Source of the DNA: Actinomadura opuntiae
GTDB lineage: Bacteria > Actinomycetota > Actinomycetes > Streptosporangiales > Streptosporangiaceae
Reading direction: 5' to 3'
NCBI RefSeq assembly: GCF_030283205.1
Contig: NZ_JASNWF010000011.1
Span: forward strand, 248,001-312,000
Length of the DNA stretch: 64,000 bases
In this document: positions 7,995 to 16,341 of the stretch, one piece after another
Layout of the letters: each line of letters opens with the position of its first letter
How positions within the stretch are numbered: position 1 is the stretch's first letter
Notes under the pieces: generated by a model
Seen by the model: only the letters and a program-made list of their open reading frames with translations
The model's database searches: none
What the model was told of the DNA's origin: nothing
Made by a program: the position numbers and the translations under genes

Positions 7995-9113
7995 ATGAGC
8001 GCTGCCAACCGGGTACAGGTCATCACACGGTGGGGGGCCATCGCCTTCATGGCGATCGCGGTCATGACCGCGACCGCGGGCGGCTTCGCCCAGTCCTACG
8101 CCGGGCTCTACCACTGGGCGCTGGAGCACGGCCTCCGCGGATGGAAGGCCGACTCGTTCCCGCTGCTGGTCGACCTGTTCATCATCGTGGGAGAGCTCGG
8201 CCTCTTCCTGCTCGCCGTCGACGCCTTCGTGCTGCGCCGCCGGGACATGATGAGCTGGCTCGACTTCTTCCTGCCGCTCGCCATCGCCCTGGCGGGCTGG
8301 ACGGCCAGCCTCATCTTCAACGTGGGGCACGTCGGCCACCGGTCGTTCTCCTACCAGGCGACCGCCGCCGTCCCGCCGATCGTGTCGATGCTGGGCCTGT
8401 TCGTCCTGCTGCGAACGCTGCATAGGTACGTGGCGAGGCAGGCCGAGGAGGAGGAGCAGAAGAAGGCGCCCGAGGCCGCCGCGCCGCGCGCCATCGCGGG
8501 GCCGGTCACCCTGCAGCAGATCACGCTGATGCCGCTGCGCAACACCGGCCCGTTCCCGCAGATCCAGGTGCCCGGCCACTCCGGCAAGGCGATCGAGTCG
8601 GGGACGGCGGGCGCCGCCGGCACGGCGTCCGAAGGCGCCGCGTCCGGCGCGGCCGAGCAGGCGGCCGCCGCTCCGGCGGCGCCGAAGCGGGCACCGGCCG
8701 CGTCCCGCGAGCCGGCTCCGGCCCCGGCGCCCGAGCCCGACCCGGAGCTGGCCGTCGTCAGCGCCGCCGCGCGCGGGAGCCTCAACGGCCGCAGCACGCT
8801 CGGCACGCCGCACGAGGACCCGGCGCCCGCCGCGCCCGACCCGGAGAACCTGCGCACCATCGTCATCGACGTCCTCGAGCGCCGGCACGGCGACATCGCC
8901 GCGACGCTCGAGGAGGTGCGCGCCGAGGGTTACGTGTGCGACGAGGCCGACATCCGCCGGATCAGCGACAACCACTGGTTCCCCTACGCGGTCTACCGGC
9001 TGCTCGCCAAGCACCACGGCGACGGCGAGCTCGTCGCGCAGGAACTGGCCGCGCAGGGCATCGCCTACGACCAGGCGGCGCTCGACGAACTCGTCCGCTC
9101 CTGGCGCGTCTGA
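7995..9113 (+). CDS. DUF2637 membrane protein (SpdB-like) with C-terminal soluble domain
   Basis: A 372-residue protein. Residues ~5-140 hold four transmembrane helices with the DUF2637 signature (GGFAQSYAGLYHWA, then LLVDLFIIVGELGL), which is found in actinomycete plasmid spread (Spd) and AICE proteins and in chromosomal copies. A Pro/Ala-rich linker (~200-265) leads to a C-terminal helical domain (~275-372) with two similar repeats (RHGDIAATLEEVRAEGYVCD and HHGDGELVAQELAAQGIAYD). No integrase, Rep or tra gene lies nearby, so I do not call a mobile element. GGAG lies 10 nt before the ATG. Confidence 0.8.
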   Translation: MSAANRVQVITRWGAIAFMAIAVMTATAGGFAQSYAGLYHWALEHGLRGWKADSFPLLVDLFIIVGELGLFLLAVDAFVLRRRDMMSWLDFFLPLAIALAGWTASLIFNVGHVGHRSFSYQATAAVPPIVSMLGLFVLLRTLHRYVARQAEEEEQKKAPEAAAPRAIAGPVTLQQITLMPLRNTGPFPQIQVPGHSGKAIESGTAGAAGTASEGAASGAAEQAAAAPAAPKRAPAASREPAPAPAPEPDPELAVVSAAARGSLNGRSTLGTPHEDPAPAAPDPENLRTIVIDVLERRHGDIAATLEEVRAEGYVCDEADIRRISDNHWFPYAVYRLLAKHHGDGELVAQELAAQGIAYDQAALDELVRSWRV

Positions 9114-9274
9114 CCCGGCACGCCTTTCCGGGGATCGGCCGTCCGAAATGGCGGCCGATCCCGTCCGTTTACGGGTCCATTGCGGCCCTCGCTCGCTTTC
9201 CCGGCCGTCCCCGCCATTCCCGTGCGACGCTGGACGCGCATCTCATGCCGCATCAGCGATGCCGGGAGACACCC

Positions 9275-10249
9275 ATGAAGACGCAACTGCTCGCGGTGGC
9301 CGCCGCGGCCGCGCTCGGCGGGGCCGTCACCGGGTACCTGGCGGCCCCCTCCCCCGGGGACGCCGCCGCCCGTCCCGCCGCCGCGTCCCTCGTCACCGGA
9401 ACCTTGCACGCCGCCCTCAACATGCCGGACGGCGACCGCGCGAAGGCCGCCGCGCTCGGCTACAACCTGTTCGACGTCGACCCCGACAAGGACGAGATCG
9501 CCTCCCTGCCGAAGGGGGGACGCGCGCTGCTGTGGGTCGGCAACACCACCTGCGGCGGCTTCCAGCAGAGCAGCACGTCCGCGTTCGCCGACACGGTGAA
9601 GCGGTTCGCCGGCGACGACCGCGTCTACGGCTGGTACCTGTCGGACGAGCCGAACCCCGACCAGTGCCCCGGCATCGCGGGCGAGCTGCGGGAGCGGGCC
9701 GACATCGTCCACCGGTACGCGCCCGGTCAGAAGGCGTTCGCGTCGCTGACGGACTGGCCGATGGCGCCGCTGAAGCCGTCCGAGACCCATCTCGACCTGA
9801 TCGGCCTCGACCCCTACCCGTGCCGGGCGGGCGGCGGCGGATGCGACCTGAAGGCGATCGACCGGATGGTCGGGCAGGCGAGGAGCGCCGGCTTCGCCAC
9901 GAAGATGATCGTCCCGGTGTTCCAGACGTTCGGGCAGGCGTGCACCGACGGGGAGAAGAACTGGCGGCTGCCGGAGGCCGGCGAGATGACGGCGATCCTG
10001 CACCGGTGGGACCGGCTCGTCCCGCGGCCCGCGTTCGACATCAGCTACTCGTGGGGCCGCCAGGACGCCTGGGCGTGCCCCGCGCTCGCCGACGCCGACG
10101 GCCGGGACGGCAACCCCGATCTGCAGGCCGTCATGAAGAAGCACAACCTGCGCCGCACCGGTCCGGGCGTCCCCGAGCGAGACCCGGCGCCCTCGCCGGG
10201 CCCCGCCACGACGAGCCCCTGCCCCGCACCGGCGGGCACGAAGCCGTAA
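9275..10249 (+). CDS. Secreted TIM-barrel (glycoside-hydrolase-like) protein
   Basis: A 324-residue protein with an N-terminal signal peptide (MKTQLLAVAAAAALGGAV). The body resembles a beta/alpha barrel: repeated strand ends such as YGWYLSDEPNPD, IGLDPYPC and IVPVFQTFGQ place Asp/Glu and aromatics where glycoside-hydrolase-like barrels have active sites. Several cysteines suggest disulfides outside the cell. The last ~30 residues are Pro/Thr-rich. ATG 9275 is preceded by GGGAGA; upstream in-frame codons would only add non-signal sequence. No CAZy family can be named from reading alone. Confidence 0.7.
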   Translation: MKTQLLAVAAAAALGGAVTGYLAAPSPGDAAARPAAASLVTGTLHAALNMPDGDRAKAAALGYNLFDVDPDKDEIASLPKGGRALLWVGNTTCGGFQQSSTSAFADTVKRFAGDDRVYGWYLSDEPNPDQCPGIAGELRERADIVHRYAPGQKAFASLTDWPMAPLKPSETHLDLIGLDPYPCRAGGGGCDLKAIDRMVGQARSAGFATKMIVPVFQTFGQACTDGEKNWRLPEAGEMTAILHRWDRLVPRPAFDISYSWGRQDAWACPALADADGRDGNPDLQAVMKKHNLRRTGPGVPERDPAPSPGPATTSPCPAPAGTKP

Positions 10250-10279
10250 CCGCCGTCGGCCGCCGTGGTGCCGCTGCAA

Positions 10280-10306
10280 TGCCGCCGCAGGAGCGCTGCG
10301 GCGGCA
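10280..10306. terminator. Bidirectional hairpin between convergent genes
   Basis: A perfect 11-bp stem, TGCCGCCGCAG at 10280-10290 with CTGCGGCGGCA at 10296-10306, closed by a 5-nt GAGCG loop. It lies exactly between the stop codons of the secreted barrel protein and the SDR gene. No T tract, as is usual for actinomycete terminators. Confidence 0.65.
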
Positions 10307-10314
10307 CCGCGCGG

Positions 10315-11070
10315 TCAGCCGCGCTGCTGCTCCTGGGACGGGTCGGTGCGCAGCCGGGCGTGCAGGCCGCCGTCCAGGTGGAGGACGTGCCCGTTCAGCT
10401 GCGCCGCCGCCGGGGACGCCAGGTACAGCGCCGCGTCCGCGACCTCCTCGGGCGAGGTCGTGCGGCCGGACGGGATGTCGGTGGCGGGGCGCACCGTCCC
10501 GACGACGCTGGCCGGGGCGATGCAGTTCGCGCGGATGCCGAGGCCGCCGAGCTCCACCGCGATCGCCCGGCTGAGCGCCTCGATGCCCGCCTTGGTGACG
10601 TCGTAGACGCTCTGGTTCTCGTGGGCGCGGGTCCCGCCGGGCGACGACATGCTGACGATCGCGCCGCCGCGCCCGGCGTCCCGCCAGTACCGGACGGCGC
10701 GGACCGACAGCAGGTACGCCGAGCGCAGGTTCGCCGCGACGACCGCGTCCCACACCGCCGCCCCGATGTCGGCGAAGGGGGTGCGCAGCTCGGTCATCGC
10801 GGCGTTGTTGACCAGGACGTCGAGGCCGCCGCCGTCGGCGCGGAGCCGCTCGAACACCGCGTCGGCGACGTCCTCGCGGGCCAGGTCGCCGGCCAGCACG
10901 TCCACGCCGGGCGCGCCGTCGTGGACCTTCAGCCCGTCGGCGTCCACGTCGACGGCCAGCACCCGCGCGCCGGCTCCGGCGAACCGGGCGACCAGGGCGC
11001 GGCCGATCAGCCCGGCCGCCCCCGTCACCACCACCCGCTCGCCCCGGTAGTCGAACCGTACGGCGCTCAT
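10315..11070 (-). CDS. SDR family NAD(P)-dependent oxidoreductase
   Basis: A 251-residue classical short-chain dehydrogenase: TGAAGLIG cofactor loop (16-23), NNAAM (88-92), catalytic Ser around 142, Tyr156 and Lys160 (SVYDVTKAG). An Asp at the end of beta-2 (AVDVD) favours NAD over NADP. It is the last gene of a LacI-controlled ABC importer operon, with a 4-bp overlap with the permease before it, so it most likely oxidises the imported compound or its product, perhaps a sugar, polyol or sugar acid. Substrate not proven. Confidence 0.9.
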   Translation of the reverse strand: MSAVRFDYRGERVVVTGAAGLIGRALVARFAGAGARVLAVDVDADGLKVHDGAPGVDVLAGDLAREDVADAVFERLRADGGGLDVLVNNAAMTELRTPFADIGAAVWDAVVAANLRSAYLLSVRAVRYWRDAGRGGAIVSMSSPGGTRAHENQSVYDVTKAGIEALSRAIAVELGGLGIRANCIAPASVVGTVRPATDIPSGRTTSPEEVADAALYLASPAAAQLNGHVLHLDGGLHARLRTDPSQEQQRG

Positions 11071-11915
11071 TCGGCCTGGGCCTCCCTCACCTGCGCGACG
11101 AGCTGCGTCGGGTTGATGAATATCAGGGCGATGACCAGCAGCACCGCCGACAGGGCCATGTAGATCACGGCCATCGCGTCGATGGCCTGGGCGGCGCGGA
11201 TGCCGGGGGTGAACGCGGCGCTGTAGAGCGCGACGATCAGGGTCTGGCTGTCGGCGTCCGCGACGAGGAACGTCAGCTCGAACATCGCGACGGTCCGCAC
11301 CAGCACCAGGATCCCGGCGGCCAGGATGCCGGGCAGCAGCAGCGGCACCAGCACCCGCGCGAACACCTGCCCGGTGCGGGCGCCGCACATGCGGGCCGCC
11401 GACTCCACGTTGGCGTCGATCTGCTCGACGAACGGCGTCATCACCAGCACGACGAACGGCAGCGCGGGCACGAGGTTCGCGGCGATGACGCCGGTCAGCG
11501 TCCCCGCCAGGTGCACCTTGTACAGGACGGTGGCGAGCGGGATGCCGTAGGTGATCGGCGGCAGCAGCACCGGCAGGAACAGCAGGAACATCACGATCCG
11601 CTTGCCCGGAAAGGTCCGGCGCGCGAGCGCGTACCCGGCGGGGACGCCGAGCAGCAGCGCCAGCGCGACGACCGCGAGCGTCACCTCCAGCGTGACGCGC
11701 AGGACGTCGCCGAGCTGGAACTCCTCCCACGCGTCGGAGTACCACGCCTTGGTGAAGCCCTCGGGGAGCCAGCCGGCGAACCAGCGCGTCCCGAACGAGT
11801 CGACGACCACCGACAGGATCAGCGCGGCCAGATTGACCAGGAAGAACGCCACGCAGATCCAGACGATCCAGCTGCCGGCACGGCCGCGCGCGCGTGCCGC
11901 GGAGACGGTGCTCAC
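11067..11915 (-). CDS. ABC transporter permease (PotC/CysW-like)
   Basis: A 282-residue inner-membrane permease with six predicted helices and the cytoplasmic EAA-type loop (ESAARMCGARTGQVFARVLVPLL). The fold is that of the spidermidine/putrescine, iron and 2-aminoethylphosphonate importers (type I). It overlaps the preceding permease by 4 bp and the following SDR by 4 bp, which fixes it in the operon. It pairs with the other permease to form the channel. Confidence 0.9.
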   Translation of the reverse strand: MSTVSAARARGRAGSWIVWICVAFFLVNLAALILSVVVDSFGTRWFAGWLPEGFTKAWYSDAWEEFQLGDVLRVTLEVTLAVVALALLLGVPAGYALARRTFPGKRIVMFLLFLPVLLPPITYGIPLATVLYKVHLAGTLTGVIAANLVPALPFVVLVMTPFVEQIDANVESAARMCGARTGQVFARVLVPLLLPGILAAGILVLVRTVAMFELTFLVADADSQTLIVALYSAAFTPGIRAAQAIDAMAVIYMALSAVLLVIALIFINPTQLVAQVREAQAE

Positions 11916-12835
11916 GATCCCTTCCCTCCCGTCGCGGGCCCGGTGTAGAGGCGGCCGCGCAGCAGCAGCGTCACCGAGATGACCAGCAGCTCGAACACGC
12001 CCATCAGCACGGCGATGGTCGAGGCCATCGAGTAGTCGTACTTCTCGAACGCCGCCTGGTAGGCGGCGATCGCCATGACCCGCGTCTCCCCGGCGGGCTG
12101 GCCGACGAGGTTCGCGGACGGGAACACCGAGAACGCCAGCACGAACGCGAGCACGAACGTGGTGGCGAGGCCGGGCGCGAGCAGCGGCAGCACGACGCGG
12201 CGCATCCGCTGCCAGGGTCCGGCGCCGAGCGTCGCGGCGGCCCGCTCCAGCGTCGGGTCGATGCCCGACATGTACGCCAGGACGAGCAGGAACGCGAACG
12301 GGAACCCGGTGATGAGCAGCGAGAACAGCACGCCCCAGTAGTTGTAGATCAGCCGGACCGGGTGGTCGACGAGCCCGACGTCCATCAGGACCCGGTTGAA
12401 CCAGCCCTTCGGGCCGAGGTAGCGGAGGATGCCGTCCGCCACCAGGACCGTTCCTAGCGTGACCGGCAGGACCAGTACCGCCGTCAGCAGCCGCCGGCCC
12501 CTGAACCGCCCGCGCAGCCGGTAGGCGATCGGCACGGACGCGCCCACGTTGATCAGCGCGGCGGGGAGCGCGAGCCGCAGCGTCTTCCAGACCGTGCCGC
12601 GCTGGTAGGAGTCCTGGAAGAACTCGCGGTAGTTGGCGAGCGCGCCGCCGCCGTGCATCGGCTGCAGCGACAGCCCGACCCCGTACATCATCGGGTACAG
12701 GAACAGCAGCACGACGACGAGCAGCGCGGGAAGCAGCAGGAGCAGCACCCGGTCGACGCCGCGTTCGGCGAGCCGGTGCCGCAGGCCGCCCCGCGCCTTC
12801 GCCGGTGCGGGACGCGCGGGGGCGTCGACGGCCAT
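11912..12835 (-). CDS. ABC transporter permease (PotB-like)
   Basis: A 307-residue permease: a basic N-terminal ~25 residues, then about six helices, with an EAA-type loop (ERAAATLGAGPWQRMRRVVLPLL) for contact with the ATPase. ATG 12835 overlaps the ATPase stop codon by one base (TGATG). It forms the heteromeric channel with the next gene. Confidence 0.9.
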   Translation of the reverse strand: MAVDAPARPAPAKARGGLRHRLAERGVDRVLLLLLPALLVVVLLFLYPMMYGVGLSLQPMHGGGALANYREFFQDSYQRGTVWKTLRLALPAALINVGASVPIAYRLRGRFRGRRLLTAVLVLPVTLGTVLVADGILRYLGPKGWFNRVLMDVGLVDHPVRLIYNYWGVLFSLLITGFPFAFLLVLAYMSGIDPTLERAAATLGAGPWQRMRRVVLPLLAPGLATTFVLAFVLAFSVFPSANLVGQPAGETRVMAIAAYQAAFEKYDYSMASTIAVLMGVFELLVISVTLLLRGRLYTGPATGGKGS

Positions 12836-13941
12836 CACCCGTCCCCCTCGCCCTGGAACACGAGCACGCGTTCGGGCGGGACGGTCAGCGTGACCCGCTC
12901 CCCCGGCGCGATCCGCTCCGGCGTCCGGAAGTGGATCACCTGCCCGCCGTCGGTGACGCCTTCGGCGGCGACCTCGCGTCCGTGGAACTCCGACACCTCG
13001 ACCCGCACCGACAGCGCGTTGCCGTCCTGCCCGGACGCGGCGACCCGGAAGTCCTCGGGCCGGACGGCGGCGACCGCCCGCGTCCCCTCGACGGCCTCCT
13101 GGGCGACGCCGGTCAGCTCCGGGCCGTCCGGCTCCCCCAGCGTGACCCGCCCGTCCGCCGCCGACAGCACGGGCAGCTCCAGCAGGTTCCGGTAGCCCAT
13201 GAACCCGGCGATGTAGGTGCTCGCTGGATAGGTGTAGACGTCCTCGGGCGTGCCGATCTGCTCGACGCGTCCCGCGCGCAGCACCACGACACGGTCGGCG
13301 AGCGCGAGCGCCTCCTCCTGGTCGTGCGTCACGTACACGGTGGTCAAGCCGAGGTCCTGGTGGATGCGGCGGATCTCGGTGCGCATCTGGACGCGCAGCT
13401 TCGCGTCCAGGTTGGACAGCGGCTCGTCCATCAGCACCAGCCGGGGCCGCAGCACGATCGCGCGGGCGATCGCCACCCGCTGCTGCTGGCCGCCCGACAG
13501 CTGGCCGGGCAGCTTGTTCTCGTGCTCGGTCAGCTCGACCATGCGCAGCGCCTCGTCGACCCGCCGCGCCGTCTCCGCCTTCCCGACGCGCCGGACCGAC
13601 AGCCCGAACGCGACGTTCCTGCGGACCGACAGGTGCGGGAACAGCGCGTAGTTCTGGAACACCATCCCGAACCCGCGCCGCTCCGGCGGCAGGCCGTCGA
13701 TGCGCTCGTCGTCCAGCCAGATGCCGCCCTCCGACAACGGCAGCAGCCCGGCCAGGCAGTTCAGCGCCGTCGACTTGCCGCACCCGGACGGCCCGAGCAG
13801 CGCGAGGAACTCCCCGCCCTCGATCAGCAGATCGAGCCCGCTCAGCGCCACCGCCTTCCCGAACCGCCGCGTCACCCCTTCCAACCGCAGCGCCCCGAAC
13901 GTCCCCCGCGCGCCCCGCGCCGCCACCACCTCCGCCGTCAT
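12835..13941 (-). CDS. ABC transporter ATP-binding protein (PotA-like)
   Basis: A 368-residue ATPase. Walker A GPSGCGKST (50-58), signature LSGGQQQRV and Walker B VLMDEPLSNLD are intact, followed by a C-terminal TOBE-type regulatory region (~270-365). Such PotA/MalK-like subunits energise import of polyamines, ferric ions, sugars or phosphonates. It overlaps the solute-binding gene by 4 bp upstream and the first permease by 1 bp downstream. A PotA-type ATPase beneath a LacI regulator leaves the substrate open. Confidence 0.92.
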   Translation of the reverse strand: MTAEVVAARGARGTFGALRLEGVTRRFGKAVALSGLDLLIEGGEFLALLGPSGCGKSTALNCLAGLLPLSEGGIWLDDERIDGLPPERRGFGMVFQNYALFPHLSVRRNVAFGLSVRRVGKAETARRVDEALRMVELTEHENKLPGQLSGGQQQRVAIARAIVLRPRLVLMDEPLSNLDAKLRVQMRTEIRRIHQDLGLTTVYVTHDQEEALALADRVVVLRAGRVEQIGTPEDVYTYPASTYIAGFMGYRNLLELPVLSAADGRVTLGEPDGPELTGVAQEAVEGTRAVAAVRPEDFRVAASGQDGNALSVRVEVSEFHGREVAAEGVTDGGQVIHFRTPERIAPGERVTLTVPPERVLVFQGEGDG

Positions 13942-15158
13942 GACTTCTTGACCTTTTGGCCGCCGATCTCGCGGTCCCAGCGGTCGAAGGCGGCGACCAT
14001 GGCCTTGGCGTCCAGGGGCGGGGCCTTCGGGTTGCCGGCGATGAGCTTGTCGTATCCGGGGCGGCCGTACTCCTGGATGACCTTCTGGCTCTCCGCCGGC
14101 GCCATCGACAGGGTCACGCCCTTCACGGCGGGGCCGGGGTAGAAGTAGCCCTTGTCGTAGGTGACGGCCTGCTGCTGCGGGGTGAGCGCGAACTTCATGA
14201 GGTCGGCGAGGACGGCGAGCTTGCCGCCGGACACTCCCTTCGGCACGACCATGTAGTGCGCGTCGGTCACCCAGGTGAAGCCGTCGAGCGACTGCACCCC
14301 GACGTTCTTGGGGACCTGGCCGAGGGCGCGGGGGTTGATGTCCCAGCCGGTGGTGGTGAGGACGATGTCGCGGGAGCCCTCGCCGAGCTCCTTCATGGTC
14401 TGCGAGGTGCCGGTCGGGTAGTAGTCGACGTACCTGCCGAGTTCCTTGAGGTAGGTCCAGGTCTTGGACCAGCCGTTCACCGGGTCCATCGGGTTGGAGT
14501 CCTTGAGGATGTAGGGCAGGCCCATCAGCCAGGTGCGGCCGGGCCCGGAGTTGGCGGGACGTGCGTATTCGAGGCGTTTCGGGTGCGCCTTCGCCCAGGC
14601 GAGCAGGTCCTGCGCGGTCTTCGGCGGGTTCGGGACGGTCTTCGGGTTGTACTCCAGCAGCGGGCCGGACGGGTAGTAGGTGACGACGACGCCCTTGCCC
14701 TGCGCGAGGTCCTGCATCTTCGCGGCGGGGTCCTGGTAGATCGACTTCACGTCCGGGAGCTTGTCGGCGTACTTGCCGAGCAGGTCGATCCAGAGGTTCT
14801 GCTCCAGCCCGGCGGACAGGCCGTCGGTGCCGGTCAGCACGAGGTCGATGTCGAGGCGGCCGGCGTCCTGCTGCGCCTTGACCTTGCCGGCCAGCTCGGG
14901 CGCGGTGACCTTGGTGTAGGTGATCTTGCTGACGAGCTTGGGGTGGGTCTTCTGGTAGTTCTCGAAGATCGGCTGGGTGAGCTGGAGGTTGCCGGCGACG
15001 TCCACGATGTTGAGGGTGACCGGCTTGGACGGGAGCCTGACGTCGGCGGGCGGGGGCTCGGAGATCGACTTGCCGCCGGAGTCGGGGGCGCCGCAGGCGG
15101 CGGCGAGGACGGCGGTGGCGGCGGAGAGGGCGAGGACGGCGTTTCGGGGGATGCGCAT
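13938..15158 (-). CDS. ABC transporter solute-binding lipoprotein (PotD/periplasmic-binding type)
   Basis: A 406-residue extracellular binding protein with an N-terminal signal and a lipobox-like end (LAAAC, Cys near residue 22). The mature protein has the type-II binding-protein pattern of the extracellular solute-binding family 1/8. It is the first structural gene of the operon and defines the transported substrate, which cannot be named by eye. It starts 28 bp after the lacI stop in the same direction. Confidence 0.9.
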   Translation of the reverse strand: MRIPRNAVLALSAATAVLAAACGAPDSGGKSISEPPPADVRLPSKPVTLNIVDVAGNLQLTQPIFENYQKTHPKLVSKITYTKVTAPELAGKVKAQQDAGRLDIDLVLTGTDGLSAGLEQNLWIDLLGKYADKLPDVKSIYQDPAAKMQDLAQGKGVVVTYYPSGPLLEYNPKTVPNPPKTAQDLLAWAKAHPKRLEYARPANSGPGRTWLMGLPYILKDSNPMDPVNGWSKTWTYLKELGRYVDYYPTGTSQTMKELGEGSRDIVLTTTGWDINPRALGQVPKNVGVQSLDGFTWVTDAHYMVVPKGVSGGKLAVLADLMKFALTPQQQAVTYDKGYFYPGPAVKGVTLSMAPAESQKVIQEYGRPGYDKLIAGNPKAPPLDAKAMVAAFDRWDREIGGQKVKKS

Positions 15159-15186
15159 GGGGTGGTCCTCCAGGGCGGGCCGGCGC

Positions 15187-16215
15187 TCAGATCGGCCCGG
15201 TGGTGCCTCGGATGAGGAGACGGGTCGCCAGCTCGGCGGCCGGCGGCGGCGGGGGCGCGCCCGGCGCCCCCTCGGCGAGCATCGCGTGCATGGCGGCGGC
15301 CGCGGCTCTTGCGAGGGCGGTCACGGGCATCGCCACGGTGGTGAGGGGCGGGTTGGTCATCGACGCCATCGGGACGTCGTCGAAGCCGACGAGGCTGAGC
15401 CCGCCCGGCGCGCCGGGCCGGGCGGGGACGGGGACGCCGCGCGCGGTGAGCCGGGACAGCACGCCGAGCGCGACGAGGTCGTTGTAGGCGAACACGGCGG
15501 TCACGTCCCGGGCGAGCACCTCGTCCGCGGCGCGGTAGCCGCCGGTGAAGCGCGGCTCGTACGGGCCGAGCTCGACCAGCTCCATGCCGCGTTCGGCGCA
15601 GCCGGCGGCCAGGAACCTGCGCCGCTGCCGGTTGGACCAGGAGTTGGCGGGCCCGGCCAGGTAGGCGCAGCGGCGGTGGCCGAGCGCGTGGACGTGCGCG
15701 ACGGCCTGCTCCATGCCGGGCCGGAAGTCCAGCAGGACCGACGGCGCGGCGCGGCTGACCCGGTTGGCCAGCACGATCGTGGTCTTGGACGCGACGGTGC
15801 GCAGCCGCGTCCCGGACATGCGGGGGGCGCACAGGATCAGCCCGTCCACCCGTTCGGACATGGCCTCGGCGAGCCGGACCTCGGTCGCGGTGTCCTCGTC
15901 GGTGTCGGCGAGGAACACCGCGTACTCGGTGTCGCGGAAGTGCGCCTCCACGCCCTTGATGAACGGCGCGTAGAAGGGGTTGGCGATGTCGGGGACGATC
16001 AGCCCGACGTTGCGGGTGCGGCCGAGGACGAGGGACTGCGCCGCCCGGTTGGGCTGGTAGCCCAGCCGCTCGGCGCATTCGAGCACGCGCCGCCGGGTCT
16101 CGGCGTTGACCAGCTCGGGGGCGTTCAGGGCGCGCGAGACCGTCGAGGCGGACACCCCGGCGAGCCTCGCCACGGCCCGGATCGTCGCCCGGGAGCCGTC
16201 GGGCGCGGTGCTCAT
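15187..16215 (-). CDS. LacI family transcriptional regulator
   Basis: A 342-residue repressor. The N-terminal LacI helix-turn-helix and hinge are complete (about 10-60: TIRAVARLAGVSASTVSRAL, then LGYQPNRAAQSL), followed by a periplasmic-binding-like effector domain. The start at 16215 was chosen over 16281 because it places the HTH at the usual distance from the N terminus and leaves an AAACGTTT palindrome as upstream operator. As first gene of the importer operon it probably represses its own operon until the substrate is present. Confidence 0.93.
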   Translation of the reverse strand: MSTAPDGSRATIRAVARLAGVSASTVSRALNAPELVNAETRRRVLECAERLGYQPNRAAQSLVLGRTRNVGLIVPDIANPFYAPFIKGVEAHFRDTEYAVFLADTDEDTATEVRLAEAMSERVDGLILCAPRMSGTRLRTVASKTTIVLANRVSRAAPSVLLDFRPGMEQAVAHVHALGHRRCAYLAGPANSWSNRQRRRFLAAGCAERGMELVELGPYEPRFTGGYRAADEVLARDVTAVFAYNDLVALGVLSRLTARGVPVPARPGAPGGLSLVGFDDVPMASMTNPPLTTVAMPVTALARAAAAAMHAMLAEGAPGAPPPPPAAELATRLLIRGTTGPI

Positions 16216-16228
16216 GCCCGGAGTATGA

Positions 16229-16236
16229 AAACGTTT
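16229..16236. promoter_or_regulatory. Probable LacI-family operator core
   Basis: AAACGTTT, a perfect palindrome with a central CG step typical of LacI/GalR operators, lies 14 bp upstream of the lacI start. Flanks are only partly symmetric. Autoregulation of the importer operon is the natural reading. Confidence 0.5.
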
Positions 16237-16283
16237 GTGGTACGCGTCAATGGGGCGGCCGCGACCGATCCGGCCGGACACGG

Positions 16284-16319
16284 CGGAACCCCCGGCCGCG
16301 CGGGCGGCCGGGGGTTCCG
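16284..16319 (-). terminator. Strong hairpin terminator after the DHA2 exporter
   Basis: A 16-bp perfect stem, 16284-16299 against 16304-16319, closed by a GCGG tetraloop. It lies 22 bp after the exporter's stop and before the lacI gene, which runs in the same direction, so it separates two transcription units. No T tract follows. Confidence 0.75.
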
Positions 16320-16341
16320 GGGCGGGGTCCTGCGTGCGGGG

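Noticed and set aside
7995..9113. Remnant of an AICE or plasmid, from the DUF2637 domain
   Set aside because: No replication, transfer, integrase or att sequence nearby, and such proteins occur as ordinary chromosomal genes.
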